Assembly: GCA_017165825.1 (NCBI GenBank)
Contig: CM029383.1
Coordinates: 12,660,710-12,724,709, forward strand
From: Hepsetus odoe
Lineage: Eukaryota; Chordata; Actinopteri; Characiformes; Hepsetidae
Length of the DNA stretch: 64,000 nt
Direction: 5' to 3'
The notes beneath the pieces were generated by a model that was given only the letters and a program-made list of their open reading frames with translations, did no database searches and was not told the origin of the DNA. Below, piece by piece: positions 24,750 to 36,693 of this stretch. The position numbers and the translations under genes were made by a program. The stretch's first letter is position 1, and each line of letters begins with the position of its first letter.

Positions 24750-26553
24750 CACATGCTAAACTTCCTAAAGTTTCATAATTGTTTAGTCACTATAGCAATT
24801 TTCCCAGCAAAGGCCTCCTTCCATCTCTCCATGGTGGCACTTTCTTATTGAAACTTCATATAAACCCACAAAAAAAATACATTATGCTCAAACACATAAT
24901 TAATACTACACCTTCATTTTACACTAAACCACACAAGGCACTGAATGAGATCTGACAGTTTTAAAGGGCAAATAATGCCGACTGGTAGTAAAAAGCTTGG
25001 GCAAAATATGTAAATGATGTCCAAAAATTCACTAGACCCATTGCTAAAACAATACATCTACAGATACATCTTTGTTTGAAATGTCAGAGAATTTTCTGTT
25101 GTGCAATGTAACTGATGTAATTTTTTCTGAAAGATAAACCACAATTCTAGATTCACCTGATGTGCCCACTAGCATTAGTTTCTGCTCCATTGGGAGAGTT
25201 TCACTTCCTCCTCCACTGAGGTTTTAGACAGAGATGGTATCTATGGAAGGCAGCTCATTATTACATATGCTTTCTAGTGCATGTCTGGCCAGTATAAACC
25301 CTCACTCTATAGAAACTGTCTAAGAAACTCACTGTCTGTCGACACAGGGACATCATGTGACCAATCACTTTTTTTTTCCTTAAAAATTAAAAAAGAAACA
25401 TCTCTTTTTCCTTGTGAACATTCAAAAATGTGTTTCTGAGGCTGGTTTTGAGGTGGTCAGAGCAAAGTTCAAGGGGTAAAACAGAAAGAATTTGGACACC
25501 TAACATGGATTGATGGACAATGGATTAAAAATGCATTATATATTTTGTCTATCTAGATTGCTTATAATTGCTGGGGGAATGAGATCTTGCATAAGATGCT
25601 AATTTCTCTCTCCCTCTTTCTCTTAGTGGGATGGAGAAGCAGACAGCTAGGGAATGATGAAGGGTACAGTGGGCGGGGATCGCCAATGTCCCACATTTCC
25701 CATGTATAAACAAACCTTGGGAGGAGACAAGAGCAGTTTAGATCCCAAGATTAGCAGTGTCTGGATCTTCCAAGCTGCTTCTCTCTGTCTTTCAGGCCTC
25801 TGGGGTGTTGGTGCTTGCCAAGATGACAAGCAAATTTTTACTGTTTTGTCCATTTGATGCCTTAACAGTTACACAATACACAATGGTATTTCTGAGTGTG
25901 AAATGCTAAGACCATTAGGCCAACAGCCTTAACCACAGGCTTTACATGTAACTACCCTTACATCTTATCCTTATGACAACTTAAGTAAATCTGGAACTTA
26001 CCTGAAAATCAGAATTTTACCTATTATTTCACCATAAATTATTTTATTGCAGACAAATGATAGATATGATCGTATGATACCGCAGCATACAGGCCTCCAC
26101 TACCAGGATGGGAAATAGTTTCTTCCCCCTGGCCATAAGACTTTTGAACTGATAATATCTTCACACTTATTACTCATCTATCTATCTATTAACTATTTAT
26201 TTTTATTGCACATCCGTACTTTACTCATAATGCTGCTCTGTTACACTTGTTACTCCATTACACTGTTACACTGCCCAACAACCTGGGCTGCTTTGTTCCA
26301 CAACACTGTTGCCCTCTGACGGATGAATGTACTGTCTGTTGTGCTGTCTGTTGTCTGCACTTGTTGTCTTGTCTTGTCTTATGTTGTGTCTTGTGTCTTA
26401 TGTTGTGTCTGATGTTGTCTTATATGTTGTCTAAATATAGATATATATACGTGTTTTTCAAAATGCACATATTCCAAAGTGTAACTGCAGTTAAAGCCAA
26501 GACTTGGGTCTGCTACCTTTTTTAGATTATACCTGTTAGCCTTACTGGCACTC
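24750..26553. other. No gene; possible decayed LINE 3' end near 26,080-26,200
   Basis: The stretch with cctccactaccaggatggg, tttcttccccctggccataag and cttttgaactgataat resembles the 3' end of some fish LINEs ('cttcttcccccaggccatcag...ctcctgaac'). A T/G-rich low-complexity stretch of gtcttgt words follows at 26,330-26,430. Confidence 0.35.
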
Positions 26554-26653
26554 AAGGCCTGATGGATATTGTCCTGCTGTCTCTCTGCCAGCCAACATCA
26601 CATTAACACAAACACAGCACAGGCAGCCGCCTCTCTCACAAGCTATTTTTGTC
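26554..26653 (+). repeat. Duplicated ~100 bp sequence, copy 1
   Basis: Starts aaggcctgatggatattgtc and runs through ttaacacaaacacagc to aagctatt. A gapless, near-identical copy lies 1,478 bp downstream at 28,032-28,132. Confidence 0.9.
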
Positions 26654-27149
26654 TCACTAATATATATGTATACACACACACACACCCACACATAGGTGCA
26701 CACTTATGCACGCACACACAATGCCGTTCATCGACATTAGTGACTGATGCCCTAATCCATCCCTACTAGCTATTGATTGATGTATAGTTAAGCCAAATAA
26801 TATTTGCTCAAAAGATTTCTAAACTCAAAACTGTTCAGTTTCACACTTTTATGACTCATGGACATAAAGGTAAATCTCATGGTTTAATGAATATAACAAG
26901 TTTTTCAAGTCATTGCAGTCAAAACCAACAGTGAAGTCTTCTGCTATTTTAGGTTCCACTTATTGGCCCCTCAAATGAGCATATTGTGTTGATTTTAGGA
27001 GCTGACACTTTAACAAGTTACCAAACTGAATCCTAAGCTAAATCTAACATTTGAACAGCCAACATGTAAAAAGAACAAGTCCCAACCATTTTCATTTCCC
27101 TGCACAAGGTAGCTAAAACTGGTGACACAGCACTCAGTGAACAACAATA

Positions 27150-27325
27150 AAATGCTTTCTTTTCATTTACCCCATTCGCCCAAGTGGAGCAGTAGGCAGC
27201 CACACATCCTGCCCCAAGTGAGCAATTCTGAGGGAAGGGATCTCAGGGTAACCTACTGGTCCCGGACCCGCACTCTTCAGATCAATGGGGCCTAGTCTCT
27301 AACTGTTAGGCTACCACTGCTACTA
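27150..27325 (-). mobile_element. Degenerate tRNA-headed SINE, reversed
   Basis: The complement of the head and core is visible as cagggtaacctactggtcccgg and cctagtctctaactgttaggctaccactgct, in the order expected for the reversed TCACTT-tail SINE. It is heavily diverged. Confidence 0.55.
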
Positions 27326-27814
27326 TTTCATATTCTTTAAGATAAATATTGGACCCAGTTATGAGTTTAGCTCCCAATCTCTTTATTTTTACAGTTACGT
27401 TGTTCAGTATGCAACTGGTCTCATTCTCTCTTTTGTAGCTGAAGTTTTGCATAAGAACATACACTTTGTGTTCTCTTTTTATAAAATTTCCTCACTTTTG
27501 GCTTAATTTCTTCAGTTCAGCATTTCTTTGAGCCATATACATGAATTCTAATTCTTAAATATATACATGCATCCATTCTCCATACCCGTTTATACATGCT
27601 TAGGGTTGCTGTAGTTCAAGCATTAGTGAGAGAACATATAATGCATGCACAAACACCAACGCACTGAGGAGATAGTGAAGGAGTGTGAGGTGCCGCCCCT
27701 TTAACCCACATGAATGTGTCTATTGTTTTAAACAGTCCATTGAGACAATAGAGTATTTCAACATGTGCTTCTGTACTTGTTTATGGTAATTATGTTGTCA
27801 TGTAATAACATCAT

Positions 27815-27839
27815 GGGGGGTGGGGGTGGGGGAGGGGGT
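27815..27839 (+). other. G-quadruplex-forming motif
   Basis: Four G-runs of 5-6 bases separated by single T, T and A bases, an ideal intramolecular G-quadruplex pattern on the plus strand. Confidence 0.85.
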
Positions 27840-28031
27840 GATGAATAGTTCATGATGTGTTAAGTAGGGATTTTTTTTAACAATCAGGGAACATTTTCAG
27901 AACATTAATATACTTCAGTGGAAAAGGGGGCATGGTTGTTTTAGGCCGGTGGTGCGTAATAGGCCGGGCGTGAACACGGTGACTATTTATGTGGGCTGAG
28001 TATTTTCCTCTCAAGCTGCTTCCTGTTTGGA

Positions 28032-28132
28032 AAGGCCTGATGGATATTGTCCTGCTGTCTCTCTGCCAGCCAACATCACATTAACACAAACACAGCAGTG
28101 GCCACAGCCTCTCTCATAAGCTATTCCTGTCC
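28032..28132 (+). repeat. Duplicated ~100 bp sequence, copy 2
   Basis: Same orientation and no net indels relative to 26,554-26,653; the differences cluster after acacagca. It matches no TE family I recognise. Confidence 0.9.
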
Positions 28133-29405
28133 TGCAAACATATGAACATGCACGTGCATGCCCATAAACACCAGCCTACCTGTTGCATTGGCCAAACTGA
28201 CAGCATAATCCATAACCATTGTCATTGTGCTGTTCTCACTTTCTGTTTCCTTCAAACACAAGAGTGATACAAGCACACACTGACACAAAACTTCAGAGAA
28301 GTTATTTAATTGTCTAGCAGCTTTATCTAGTTTTAATTAGATCATTAGAAAATAATCAGTGGAAAAGCCAAATAATTATTAACACTAACGTATTGAATGC
28401 AAAGAGAAATGACATCTGTACATTTCTGTGATCTAAACACGCATTCAGTGAGCATGCTCAAAAAAACAGAGAACATGGGAAGTGATCAGTCATTATGAAC
28501 AGACCATCTTTGACTGCAAGAAAGGTTTATGTTGATAAGGCTACAGTGCATGTGCCTCTTATTCCAAAGACAATTGCACATGTCCACAGGCACTCATCTA
28601 CAGAGATGTGGAAAAATGTGATAATCTTCATGATTCCTTTTATCCTAGAGGGGTCAAGTATCTCTTATCTTAATTTGTGGTGGTTGTTTGCAAGCATTAT
28701 TTGGAACCACTTGTTCCCATAGACAGACTGACTGAACATCGTCATACTTTGATGAAACATTTCTTTACCAATAGAAGAGGTCTCTTCCAGTATTACACTG
28801 CTGACACCACAAGACACGAGGGGTCATTGAGGGGTCAAAGGGAAATCATATACTGTTGTCATTACAGTTACCGGATCTTACAACAGTTTTGGTCTTGGAT
28901 TAGTATGTTAGACATGAATATGTTCTCACAGGTCGGAAGAAATATCTTTGTGATAAATGGATCGGTCTTTCATCTGTCTAGTACAGTTGCAGGGACTCCA
29001 GAGAATCAATGCCAGGAAGGACAGAAGCCGTTTTGACAGCTTTGACAGCATTTCAGGGTTTTCATCTACACATATTTTGAAAACTCGTGTTGGAATAAAG
29101 CCTCTCCTGAAATTTTTTGTTATTTTAGACCATATCATTTAGTCTTTGGTCCTTTAATCTAGATTTTTTTGACAAAGTGTTAAAGGCCAATGACATTTTC
29201 AGTTTGAAAAAAAATTATATAAAGTCTATAAAATTAATGGAATGAAGTTCCAAAGAACTGATTTTTTTTTGTCTGGCAGAGTGGAATCCTGGAACCAATC
29301 CTGTGCATTTTAATCATCTTCCAATGTGTGCTGGCCTGTTACAATGTAACCGAATGTGTGATGGTTAGTTGTAATCCAATGCAAAATGTGTTTTTTCCTC
29401 AAGCA

Positions 29406-29451
<46 letters not shown>

Positions 29452-31168
29452 CAATAACAATAACATCTAGTCGGTTTAGTTGGTTTAACATTTATCTGAC
29501 CACATAAGCAACACTGACATTAGACAGAACATTTATTTACGAAAATATAAAGGTTCATAAATATATCTATAGTTCATTTACAGTCTTTATACATTTTGAA
29601 CTTGAATTAAACCCCTTCATAAATATTTAGTGGAATGAATTTGTTGCGTGGGTGTGCTTACGAGTGTGTGAGATCACTGCTGGTTTCATCATGGACATAT
29701 TGCGTATGAGAACAAGAAGTGGTAGTGACCATGAAACCCATAGAAGGAAATGTCCCTCTTGTCATCGAGTCAACAGGTTGTCAAATGAATTCCTATTTAT
29801 ACTCGAGGTGGTGACACATTCAAACGCACTGGGATTTCCTCCTGTATCTATTTCAGTCATGCCACTGCTTCAGGTATAAACAGCAGACTCAGACCGCTAA
29901 ATCCACTGACCTCTATTAATAACATAAGTGTGATGAAAAAGTAATACTTGATCACAGGAAGATTATATCCTATCCCAAGAGTACAAGAGGAAATATATGA
30001 CTTGAGTGGAATAAAATACACACATTTAATAAATGTCCATTGCTGTATTTTTTTTTTTTTTTACATCCTACACCAGCACACCCCTCGCTCAGACTTATGG
30101 GGAGTTGGTGAGACTCTGTCAATAACAGGAAAAGTATCTGCAGTGGCCCTAAAGCTGTGAAAACACATTGCATTTTTGCTGCAGGTGTCCCAACAGCAGT
30201 GCTTCCTCTGCCCTGGTTTGCTCAAATCGTATCACACACACCCACGCATACCCACGCACACCCACTCCACATGTTCTGTCTCATGACTGCCATGCTACCG
30301 ACCTTCAGACTGAACTGCACCGGCCTGAGCTAGATTTAATTGGTAGCAAACTAACATAAGCAAAACCTACCAAACTGAAACTGAAGACCAAGTTTACCAA
30401 ACCAAATGACTCTAAAGCTTCAGTGAAGGCCATAAATGCTGCTACATTCTACACCTCTCTGATCTTTCTTCAAGCCTGTCACTACTGTAGTGTTTGATGG
30501 GTTTGGTTACACATAAGAGGAGTACATGCAAATCGCTTTTTCATTCATATTGACACACAAGAATCCTTAAAGTGCAAATAATAATGAGTCTGTTAACCAA
30601 GGCCAACCATTGGAAATGTAGTGAACATATTAAAAGATAGTATCTGGAAAATTACAATTCAGTCCTACATTTTAGACAATTCTAAACATCTTGGTCCTTC
30701 ACTGACTTATTTATGATCCTTCATAGTATAAAACCTCAGCATTAAACTTGTGCGAATAAGAAAGCTGAGCTTCTGTTGGTTTTTTGCTGATGTTAATTAA
30801 CTTTCTCTTAGATGCCACACATGTAGACCTTGTTCTCAGTCTAGTTTCTGAGTAATTAGAAAAGTATTATCATTTGTATTCTCTTCTTTTTTTTCCATTG
30901 ATTCCAAAGTAACACTGCACATTCCTGGTTCAATCTTAAAGTTACGATGAATAAAAATATCAACTGTTACTGAAATGTCAGCCATGATTGTGCCTAGTGT
31001 TTTAAACTTGTAAAATCTTTCCAACAAGATCATTTTCAGTCAAATCAGAAATACCCAGACATATGTGCACTGCGACATGAAGGGACCTGTTGTTGAATTC
31101 ATGTGATTCATGTCACATGTCTATATGTCACCTTCTGTTGGTTTTCTCAGGTTTCCTTCAGAAATACT
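28133..31168. other. No gene seen; (GA)n at 29,410-29,449
   Basis: Contains a (GA) microsatellite of about 20 units and a poly-T run at 30,049-30,062. The part next to 31,168 is presumably lrrc32 3' UTR, but I could not place its polyadenylation site. No other exon recognised. Confidence 0.5.
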
Positions 31169-33055
31169 TCAGGCTTTATAACTGTGGTTGAATCTGTGAC
31201 TTCTCGAATGGCACAATTTTATGGCCACAAGTGAAACCACAGTTAGTCCTAAAACTAGCACTGCAATCATGCTGATCACAAGCACTTTGCTATTTGGAGT
31301 CGTACAATATTCAGTCTTTACATTTTTGAGGCTGACAGCATCTTCACTATCTTTTCTGTACTTGCATGAAGCCATTGCTATGTCTGCAATGTCCACACTG
31401 GTTTCCTGCACCCAAGTGATTAGACGTGAGTTTCCACAGCAGGTGAGTGGATTCAAGCCTACATGGAGACATTTAAGCTTGCCCTCTAGTGCCATCAGCA
31501 TGCGATCTTCCAGGGTCTCCAAACTGTTGTTCTGTAGGTTCAAAGTCTCAATGCCAGAGTCTCTACTCAGTGACAGGCTTTTCAGTTGGTTACTAGACAA
31601 ATCCAAATTCCTCAGACTTTGTAGGTGTGAGAGGTCAAGGCTAAGTGTCTGGAGTTGGCCCCCTCTCAAGGAGAGATAGGTAAGGGAGTTCTCCAAGCCT
31701 GAGAGAGCTAATTCATTGAAATGCAATCCAGGATTCAGTGATAGGTCCAGGATGAGCAATGAGCTACCCTTGAAGGCATCTGTAGGTAAAAAGAGTAGGT
31801 TGTTCTCAGAGAGGTAGAGGTATTTCAGTGTGTGTATTGATGAAAAAATGACACAGCCATTGGTTTGCTCCATCTGTGGACCACAGACACTCAGCTCATT
31901 TAACTGAAGATGCAGGTTTGAAATTTTGGGGAGGCTGGCAAAGATTCTGGAGTCCAAGGTGCTTAGTGAGTTGCCTTGAAGATAAAGTGATTCCAGTGCC
32001 TTCAAAGTGTCTTTATCAAATAACAAGTTCTGCAAGTTGTTGAAGCTCAAATCAAGGGTCTTCAGTTTTTCCAGAGGGCTTTCTGCATCGACCATGAAGG
32101 TACCAAGACAGTTATTGCTGATGTTCAGGTACTCTAGAGCCTCCATGCTGTTGAAGAAGTCAGGTGGCACAGACTTGAGTTGGTTAAAGCTTAGGTCTAA
32201 GTAGAGGAGCCTGGACAGTTCCTGCTTGATGCTACCGAGGGGAGCCTGTGTCAGCTCTTCTCTTTCTCTGAAGTACTCTAGTTCCTCGGCTGCACCAGTA
32301 TAGTTAACACTGTGCAGCTGGTTCCTTGAAAGATCTAAGTAAATGAGCTTGTTCTTGTATGGGAGAACAGGGAAGTACTGGATCTTATTTTCCCTCAGGT
32401 CTAGGAACAGAAGCTCGAATTCCTGGCTTGAATCAATGCTTTGGAAGGAGGTTATACTGTTTTTGCTCAGGTTTAATGATTTCAGCTGGAAGAGGTTAAA
32501 GTCATTAATGCATGAAATTGAGTTCATTGACAAATCAAGCTCAGTGAGGTGCGGCAGAGAATCAAATGCTCCCTCCTCAATCTCTAGAATAACATTGTTA
32601 TGCAGATCTATGTTTCTCAAGGCCAGGGATGCAATGAAGGTCTCTTTGCCTATTTTGGTTATGCTGTTTCCACTTAAAGAGAGGTTAGTGAGAGCACGTG
32701 CTTCTTTCAAAAAGTAGTCACTCATGTCTGTGTAAAGGCCATTTCCAGACAGATCCAGTTTCTGGACTGTCGTGAGTGGCCCCAAGTACTTTTTGAGAGC
32801 TGCATAAAGATGTAGTTGATTTCTGGAGAGGTCAAGATTGTGCAGTTGTGTCATGTTTCTGAAGAGGCCTGGATGGATGTTCTGGATTCTGTTGGAGTGG
32901 AGATTGAGTTGGTGGATGGTGGGATAGGAAGATAGGGTTCCTTCTGTGAGGCTCTGGAGGAAGTTGTGGGACAGGTCAAGTGCGTTGATTTCAGGTGGCA
33001 ACTGCGGTGGGACACTCGTAAGGTTCAAATCGCTACAGTAAGCATGCTTTTGGAT
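31169..33055 (-). CDS. lrrc32: lrrc32 coding exon 2: LRRs, C-cap, membrane helix and tail
   Basis: This single 1,887 bp exon enters in phase 0 after the acceptor CTCCACAG and runs open to the stop at 31169. It encodes nearly the whole ectodomain, the membrane helix (VLVISMIAVLVLGLTVVSLV) and the short tail. One large LRR exon behind a small signal exon is the arrangement known for mammalian LRRC32. Confidence 0.92.
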   Translation of the reverse strand: MQKHAYCSDLNLTSVPPQLPPEINALDLSHNFLQSLTEGTLSSYPTIHQLNLHSNRIQNIHPGLFRNMTQLHNLDLSRNQLHLYAALKKYLGPLTTVQKLDLSGNGLYTDMSDYFLKEARALTNLSLSGNSITKIGKETFIASLALRNIDLHNNVILEIEEGAFDSLPHLTELDLSMNSISCINDFNLFQLKSLNLSKNSITSFQSIDSSQEFELLFLDLRENKIQYFPVLPYKNKLIYLDLSRNQLHSVNYTGAAEELEYFREREELTQAPLGSIKQELSRLLYLDLSFNQLKSVPPDFFNSMEALEYLNISNNCLGTFMVDAESPLEKLKTLDLSFNNLQNLLFDKDTLKALESLYLQGNSLSTLDSRIFASLPKISNLHLQLNELSVCGPQMEQTNGCVIFSSIHTLKYLYLSENNLLFLPTDAFKGSSLLILDLSLNPGLHFNELALSGLENSLTYLSLRGGQLQTLSLDLSHLQSLRNLDLSSNQLKSLSLSRDSGIETLNLQNNSLETLEDRMLMALEGKLKCLHVGLNPLTCCGNSRLITWVQETSVDIADIAMASCKYRKDSEDAVSLKNVKTEYCTTPNSKVLVISMIAVLVLGLTVVSLVAIKLCHSRSHRFNHSYKA

Positions 33056-34423
33056 CTGTGGAGTAGAACAGAAGAAGAACCAACATTAATCTTGGTGGCC
33101 ATAGGTTCCTAAAAGCGACTACTAGATCAGTTCATCATATTGATCCCCCAGTAGAAGAATGAACTGTAGAATGAAACCTATTGTCCTTAAAAGGAGTAGA
33201 GCTTATTCAAATGCTGCTGCATCAAAGAGTCATACTGTTATTGCAAAATATGAAACCAGATGACACAGGTCGCAAATCCATATCACTTGTGATGATCACC
33301 AGCAGGGTTTTCCAGGAATGTAATAACTTAACTAATACAAATCTTTCTTTGTTAGCTTAGACAGACAGATCAACACTCACACACACATCCGTAAGTGTGC
33401 CATTTGTGGCTGTGAGACCCACAATCAAGGACAAAAATATTTTTCCTCTTTGAGGCCCGACTGTGTCACTAAGGAGCCCTCCCTTTCCTGCAGAGCTAAG
33501 AGATACAAAAGTAGCGAGAGGATACAAGCACAACGAGTGGCACAGTCCTTCCCACCATTTCCTTCCCACAAAGCCATGTTCTATTTCATGCACCCTAGGG
33601 ACCACTGTTGTCCAATCATACTCCTAGATTTTCTGCAGAGGAAAAGCTGTTACAGGTATCCTAAGCTGTGTGAGAGACTTTTACTGGTAAACATTTGGCT
33701 TTCCTCTTCTCTTTCATGAATGTTTACTTACTGAAAACAATCACCAAAAATCTAAATCCTATTATAAATTTAAAAAATCTGCAACCAATTTGTGATGACG
33801 TAATCTTTTGTAATAAATAAACTCAAGTATTGCAAACAAGTAACTTATATTTCTGTGTGGATTCTTTGGTTTTATGATATAATAAACTATTCAGCTGCAG
33901 AAAAAATGTCCTTTTACAGTTCTTGACTTGGTGTAAGAGTCAAATAGAGACCCAAGCATTCAAACATTCAGCTTGTTTCCATGTTTTTCTTTGAGTTTTC
34001 ACTACTATATTACTATAAATAGTTTTGATGGCGCCACAAATCAACAGAGCTGCCTGAGAACATGATAAGTACTGTACAAATATATTTTTTTATGTATTGA
34101 GCTGGGTTTTTATTAATTTAACTAGTATTTTATTACATTAAATGAGATCAGATAGTTAGTTTGTAATTATTAGTCTTTTTACAGTTTGTCCTCAGTAATA
34201 GCAGGTACTAGATCATCCAGTTAGTTAAAAAATTACCAAAGAAACAGCCTACACAGGTCATGCAAAAGCACTGAAAAGCTTGATAACCCTTAAAATAGTA
34301 TTTTTTTTGTATCAGGTTTTGCAAGCGTTCTGCTGGTTCACTTACCACCAGGCAGGATGAGTGCACAAACGCTGCCACTTCATTCACAGTGAAGAAGAAG
34401 AGCCAGAGATGGGCCCCCATCAT
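31169..34423 (-). CDS. lrrc32: LRRC32 (GARP), leucine-rich repeat receptor for latent TGF-beta; two coding exons
   Basis: Coding exons are 34423-34346 and 33055-31169, joined in phase 0, giving about 654 residues (human GARP 662). Residues 1-20 are a hydrophobic signal peptide. An LRR N-cap with two cysteines spans the splice junction (SSCLV from exon 1, then IQKHAYC from exon 2). Some 20 LRRs with LDLS and LNLS cores follow, broken mid-way by a less regular stretch, as in mammalian GARP. A C-cap with NPLTCCGN, one membrane helix and a very short tail ending FNHSYKA follow; human GARP ends in a near-identical FNQQYKA. The family holds latent TGF-beta at the surface of regulatory T cells, platelets and endothelium. 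It differs from NRROS/LRRC33 by the CCGN C-cap and tail. The gene faces away from klhl35. Identity is by recalled family similarity, not by search; the reading frame is unbroken. Confidence 0.93.
34346..34423 (-). CDS. lrrc32: lrrc32 coding exon 1: signal peptide
   Basis: The 26 codons start at tandem ATGs (34423 and 34420) and read MMGAHLWLFFF, a signal-peptide core. The donor GTAAGT follows at 34345. The acceptor (CATTACAG) ends at 34425, so only one transcribed base precedes the first ATG in this exon and the 5' leader must be spliced on from upstream. Confidence 0.88.
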
Positions 34424-35358
34424 TCTGTAATGACCGCAGCAAGAGGACCATGCACATGAGAGGAGAGAAAGAGAAATGGAGAGAAAAAGACAGTTAGAAG
34501 GTGTAAACTCTTTATGGTGTCAACCAACCAACACACACAACCAGCACACACACATACATACAAAATCAAGTGTGTTTTTTGTCTTCTGATTATTAGATTT
34601 TCATAACAGATGAGCAAATATAGTGGAACATTTATTCTGTTTTTACTGGAAATTTTTTGACACATGAGACACGACATGCAGAAAAACATGTTATTGCTGT
34701 CTCACTTCCCATGTAACATTTCATAAATTGATATTTGACGTAAGGGGAAGCACCCACGTATCAGACAGAAGCAGAAGGTTCTAAAAGATTACTCATCAGT
34801 CAGGGAATGGGTGGAGGGGGCATATGTGTACTTGTCAGCATAAAGTACTGAAGTTTTGATTTAGGATTTGACAGCAAGTAAGAATGCAGAACAGAGCAAA
34901 AGAAAGGCTGAGCAGTTTCATTGAACTATCGATTACAAAAAAGCACTCTTTTGGCATCGCTGCATCACTCACTTTTAGCCAAAACAGTTCAACAGAGAAC
35001 CCAAAAAGGGGGTCTGTGTAACATTCTCAGAACCCAGTGTACTGCAACACATATCCATTTAAAAAGGTCTAAATAACTACACATAGCCAGTTCTCCAGTT
35101 TTAAAACAATGTATATCCAAAATTATTGCATCTCTAAAAGCATAACTGCTGAATAACTTTTGATGTGAGTTATTGCAAAAATGTGTAATCTATTTGTTCA
35201 TTCATGAAAAACTTTAGACTCCTGGTTGGCATTTGGAATTTTCCAAGAAATACACCAAAATGGCAACTTGGGGGAAAAAATTCAGCAGAAGCAGTTATGA
35301 GATAAACATAGGATTTTTTCCAAGTAGATTTGGAAATTTTACATTAAATTTACATTCA

Positions 35359-35383
35359 TGCCCTACATGAATGTGAGGAGGTC
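35359..35383. repeat. Short hairpin and direct-repeat word, copy 1
   Basis: acattcatg and catgaatgt form perfect 9 bp arms (35,351-35,374 region). The 21 bp from tgccctacatg onward recur exactly at 36,059. Confidence 0.75.
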
Positions 35384-35621
35384 CATTTATTATATTATGT
35401 ATACACAATGTGAAAATTAAAAATAACAACATGCCTAGTAACATTATATCTATATATAAAATTAAGAAAATAAAATATTATTATATCATATATAAGAAAA
35501 AGAATAAAAATAAAACCATAGAGGCCAGTGAAGCATGTTGAATGATGCAGTCTAAGCAGTCCAGTGCTGTCATATATCTAGATATCACTACTGCCTTTAC
35601 TACACAACTTAAATCTGTTCA

Positions 35622-35622
35622 C

Positions 35623-35662
<40 letters not shown>
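35622..35662. repeat. Compound microsatellite (GT)n(GA)n
   Basis: Dinucleotide runs, placed in the lrrc32 5' intron near the probable leader-exon donor. Confidence 0.95.
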
Positions 35663-35693
35663 TTTTACTTTAGTACTGAGAGAGAAGTCTTAC

Positions 35694-35760
35694 CTTAGTT
35701 AGTGAAAGGGCCACTGCTGTTATCTCCTGCACAGAGAGTCACTCATGCTGCCTCCAGCCA
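35694..35760 (-). other. lrrc32: Probable lrrc32 5' non-coding exon (upper end approximate)
   Basis: A consensus donor (AAG|GTAAGA) lies at 35693 on the minus strand. It is 1.3 kb upstream of the coding exon, whose acceptor sits one base before the ATG, so an upstream leader exon is required and this is the best candidate. The transcription start is not resolved. A GT/GA microsatellite lies just inside the intron. Confidence 0.5.
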
Positions 35761-35974
35761 CTTACAGCAGGACTGACATAATGTAGCTGCCCCATTCCCT
35801 CTGCTCTACTATCCTCCACCTCCTTCCCTCCCGCCCTGTCTCCCTCCCTCTCCCCCTATCTCTTTCACTCTCTCCCTGCTACACATCCTGTGGGGAATAT
35901 TCGAATATCCTGCCTGCATGATTGTTGTCTACTCCACTTTGCTCCTTTGCCTATACCTTATAAGGGAATGGGAA

Positions 35975-35977
<3 letters not shown>

Positions 35978-36058
<81 letters not shown>

Positions 36059-36060
36059 TG
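35978..36060. repeat. Compound microsatellite (CT)n(GT)n
   Basis: About 32 CT units followed by about 10 GT units, roughly 220 bp upstream of the probable lrrc32 leader exon. Confidence 0.97.
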
Positions 36061-36502
36061 CCCTACATGAATGTGAGGAAGTGCAGCTGGCCTGAGTGAT
36101 TTTGTTAAAGGGCATGTTTTCTAGACTGCATTCCTTGAGTCAAATCCCTAAAATGAAAACATCATAAATATTATTTTAAAAGAGAAACGTAAACTTCCTG
36201 CATCATGTCTTCAGTATTCAGAGATGGAGAGGAAAGTGCAGTAAGTGAGGAGCAGGTATACACCAGGTGCATGTAATTATAGCAGAAGCCAGGATTCCCC
36301 TTCAGCATTGAGGCACTTTAGACTTCCTTCCTTTTGCTTTTTCTTTCACTTCTGCATGACAGTCTGGTACTGCTTCAACTGAATCTGTAAATAGGAACTG
36401 ATACTGTACCATATTGCTGCTAAACTAAAAATGGTACTTTAAGGGTCCTTCAGTAAAGGTTGCCTCCTGACCACTCAAGAAACAATTGAACAAATATAGT
36501 CT

Positions 36503-36524
36503 ATACTACTACTACTACTACTAC

Positions 36525-36598
<74 letters not shown>
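36503..36598. repeat. Compound microsatellite (CTA)n(AT)n
   Basis: About eight CTA units followed by about 35 AT units. Confidence 0.97.
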
Positions 36599-36601
<3 letters not shown>

Positions 36602-36691
36602 ACTGTAATTATAATTTTATTAAATATATAGCAACTGTAATTATAATTTTATTGTTTTTTTACATTTTTATTTAAGATTTTTGTGCGCAAA

Positions 36692-36693
<2 letters not shown>

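Noticed and set aside
25654..25857. Overlapping frames on both strands at about 25.65-25.86 kb
   Set aside because: No domain and no paired splice sites; two antisense frames of the same length point to chance.
31221..32717. Plus-strand open frames across lrrc32
   Set aside because: Shadows of the lrrc32 exon on the opposite strand; their composition follows the LRR codons.
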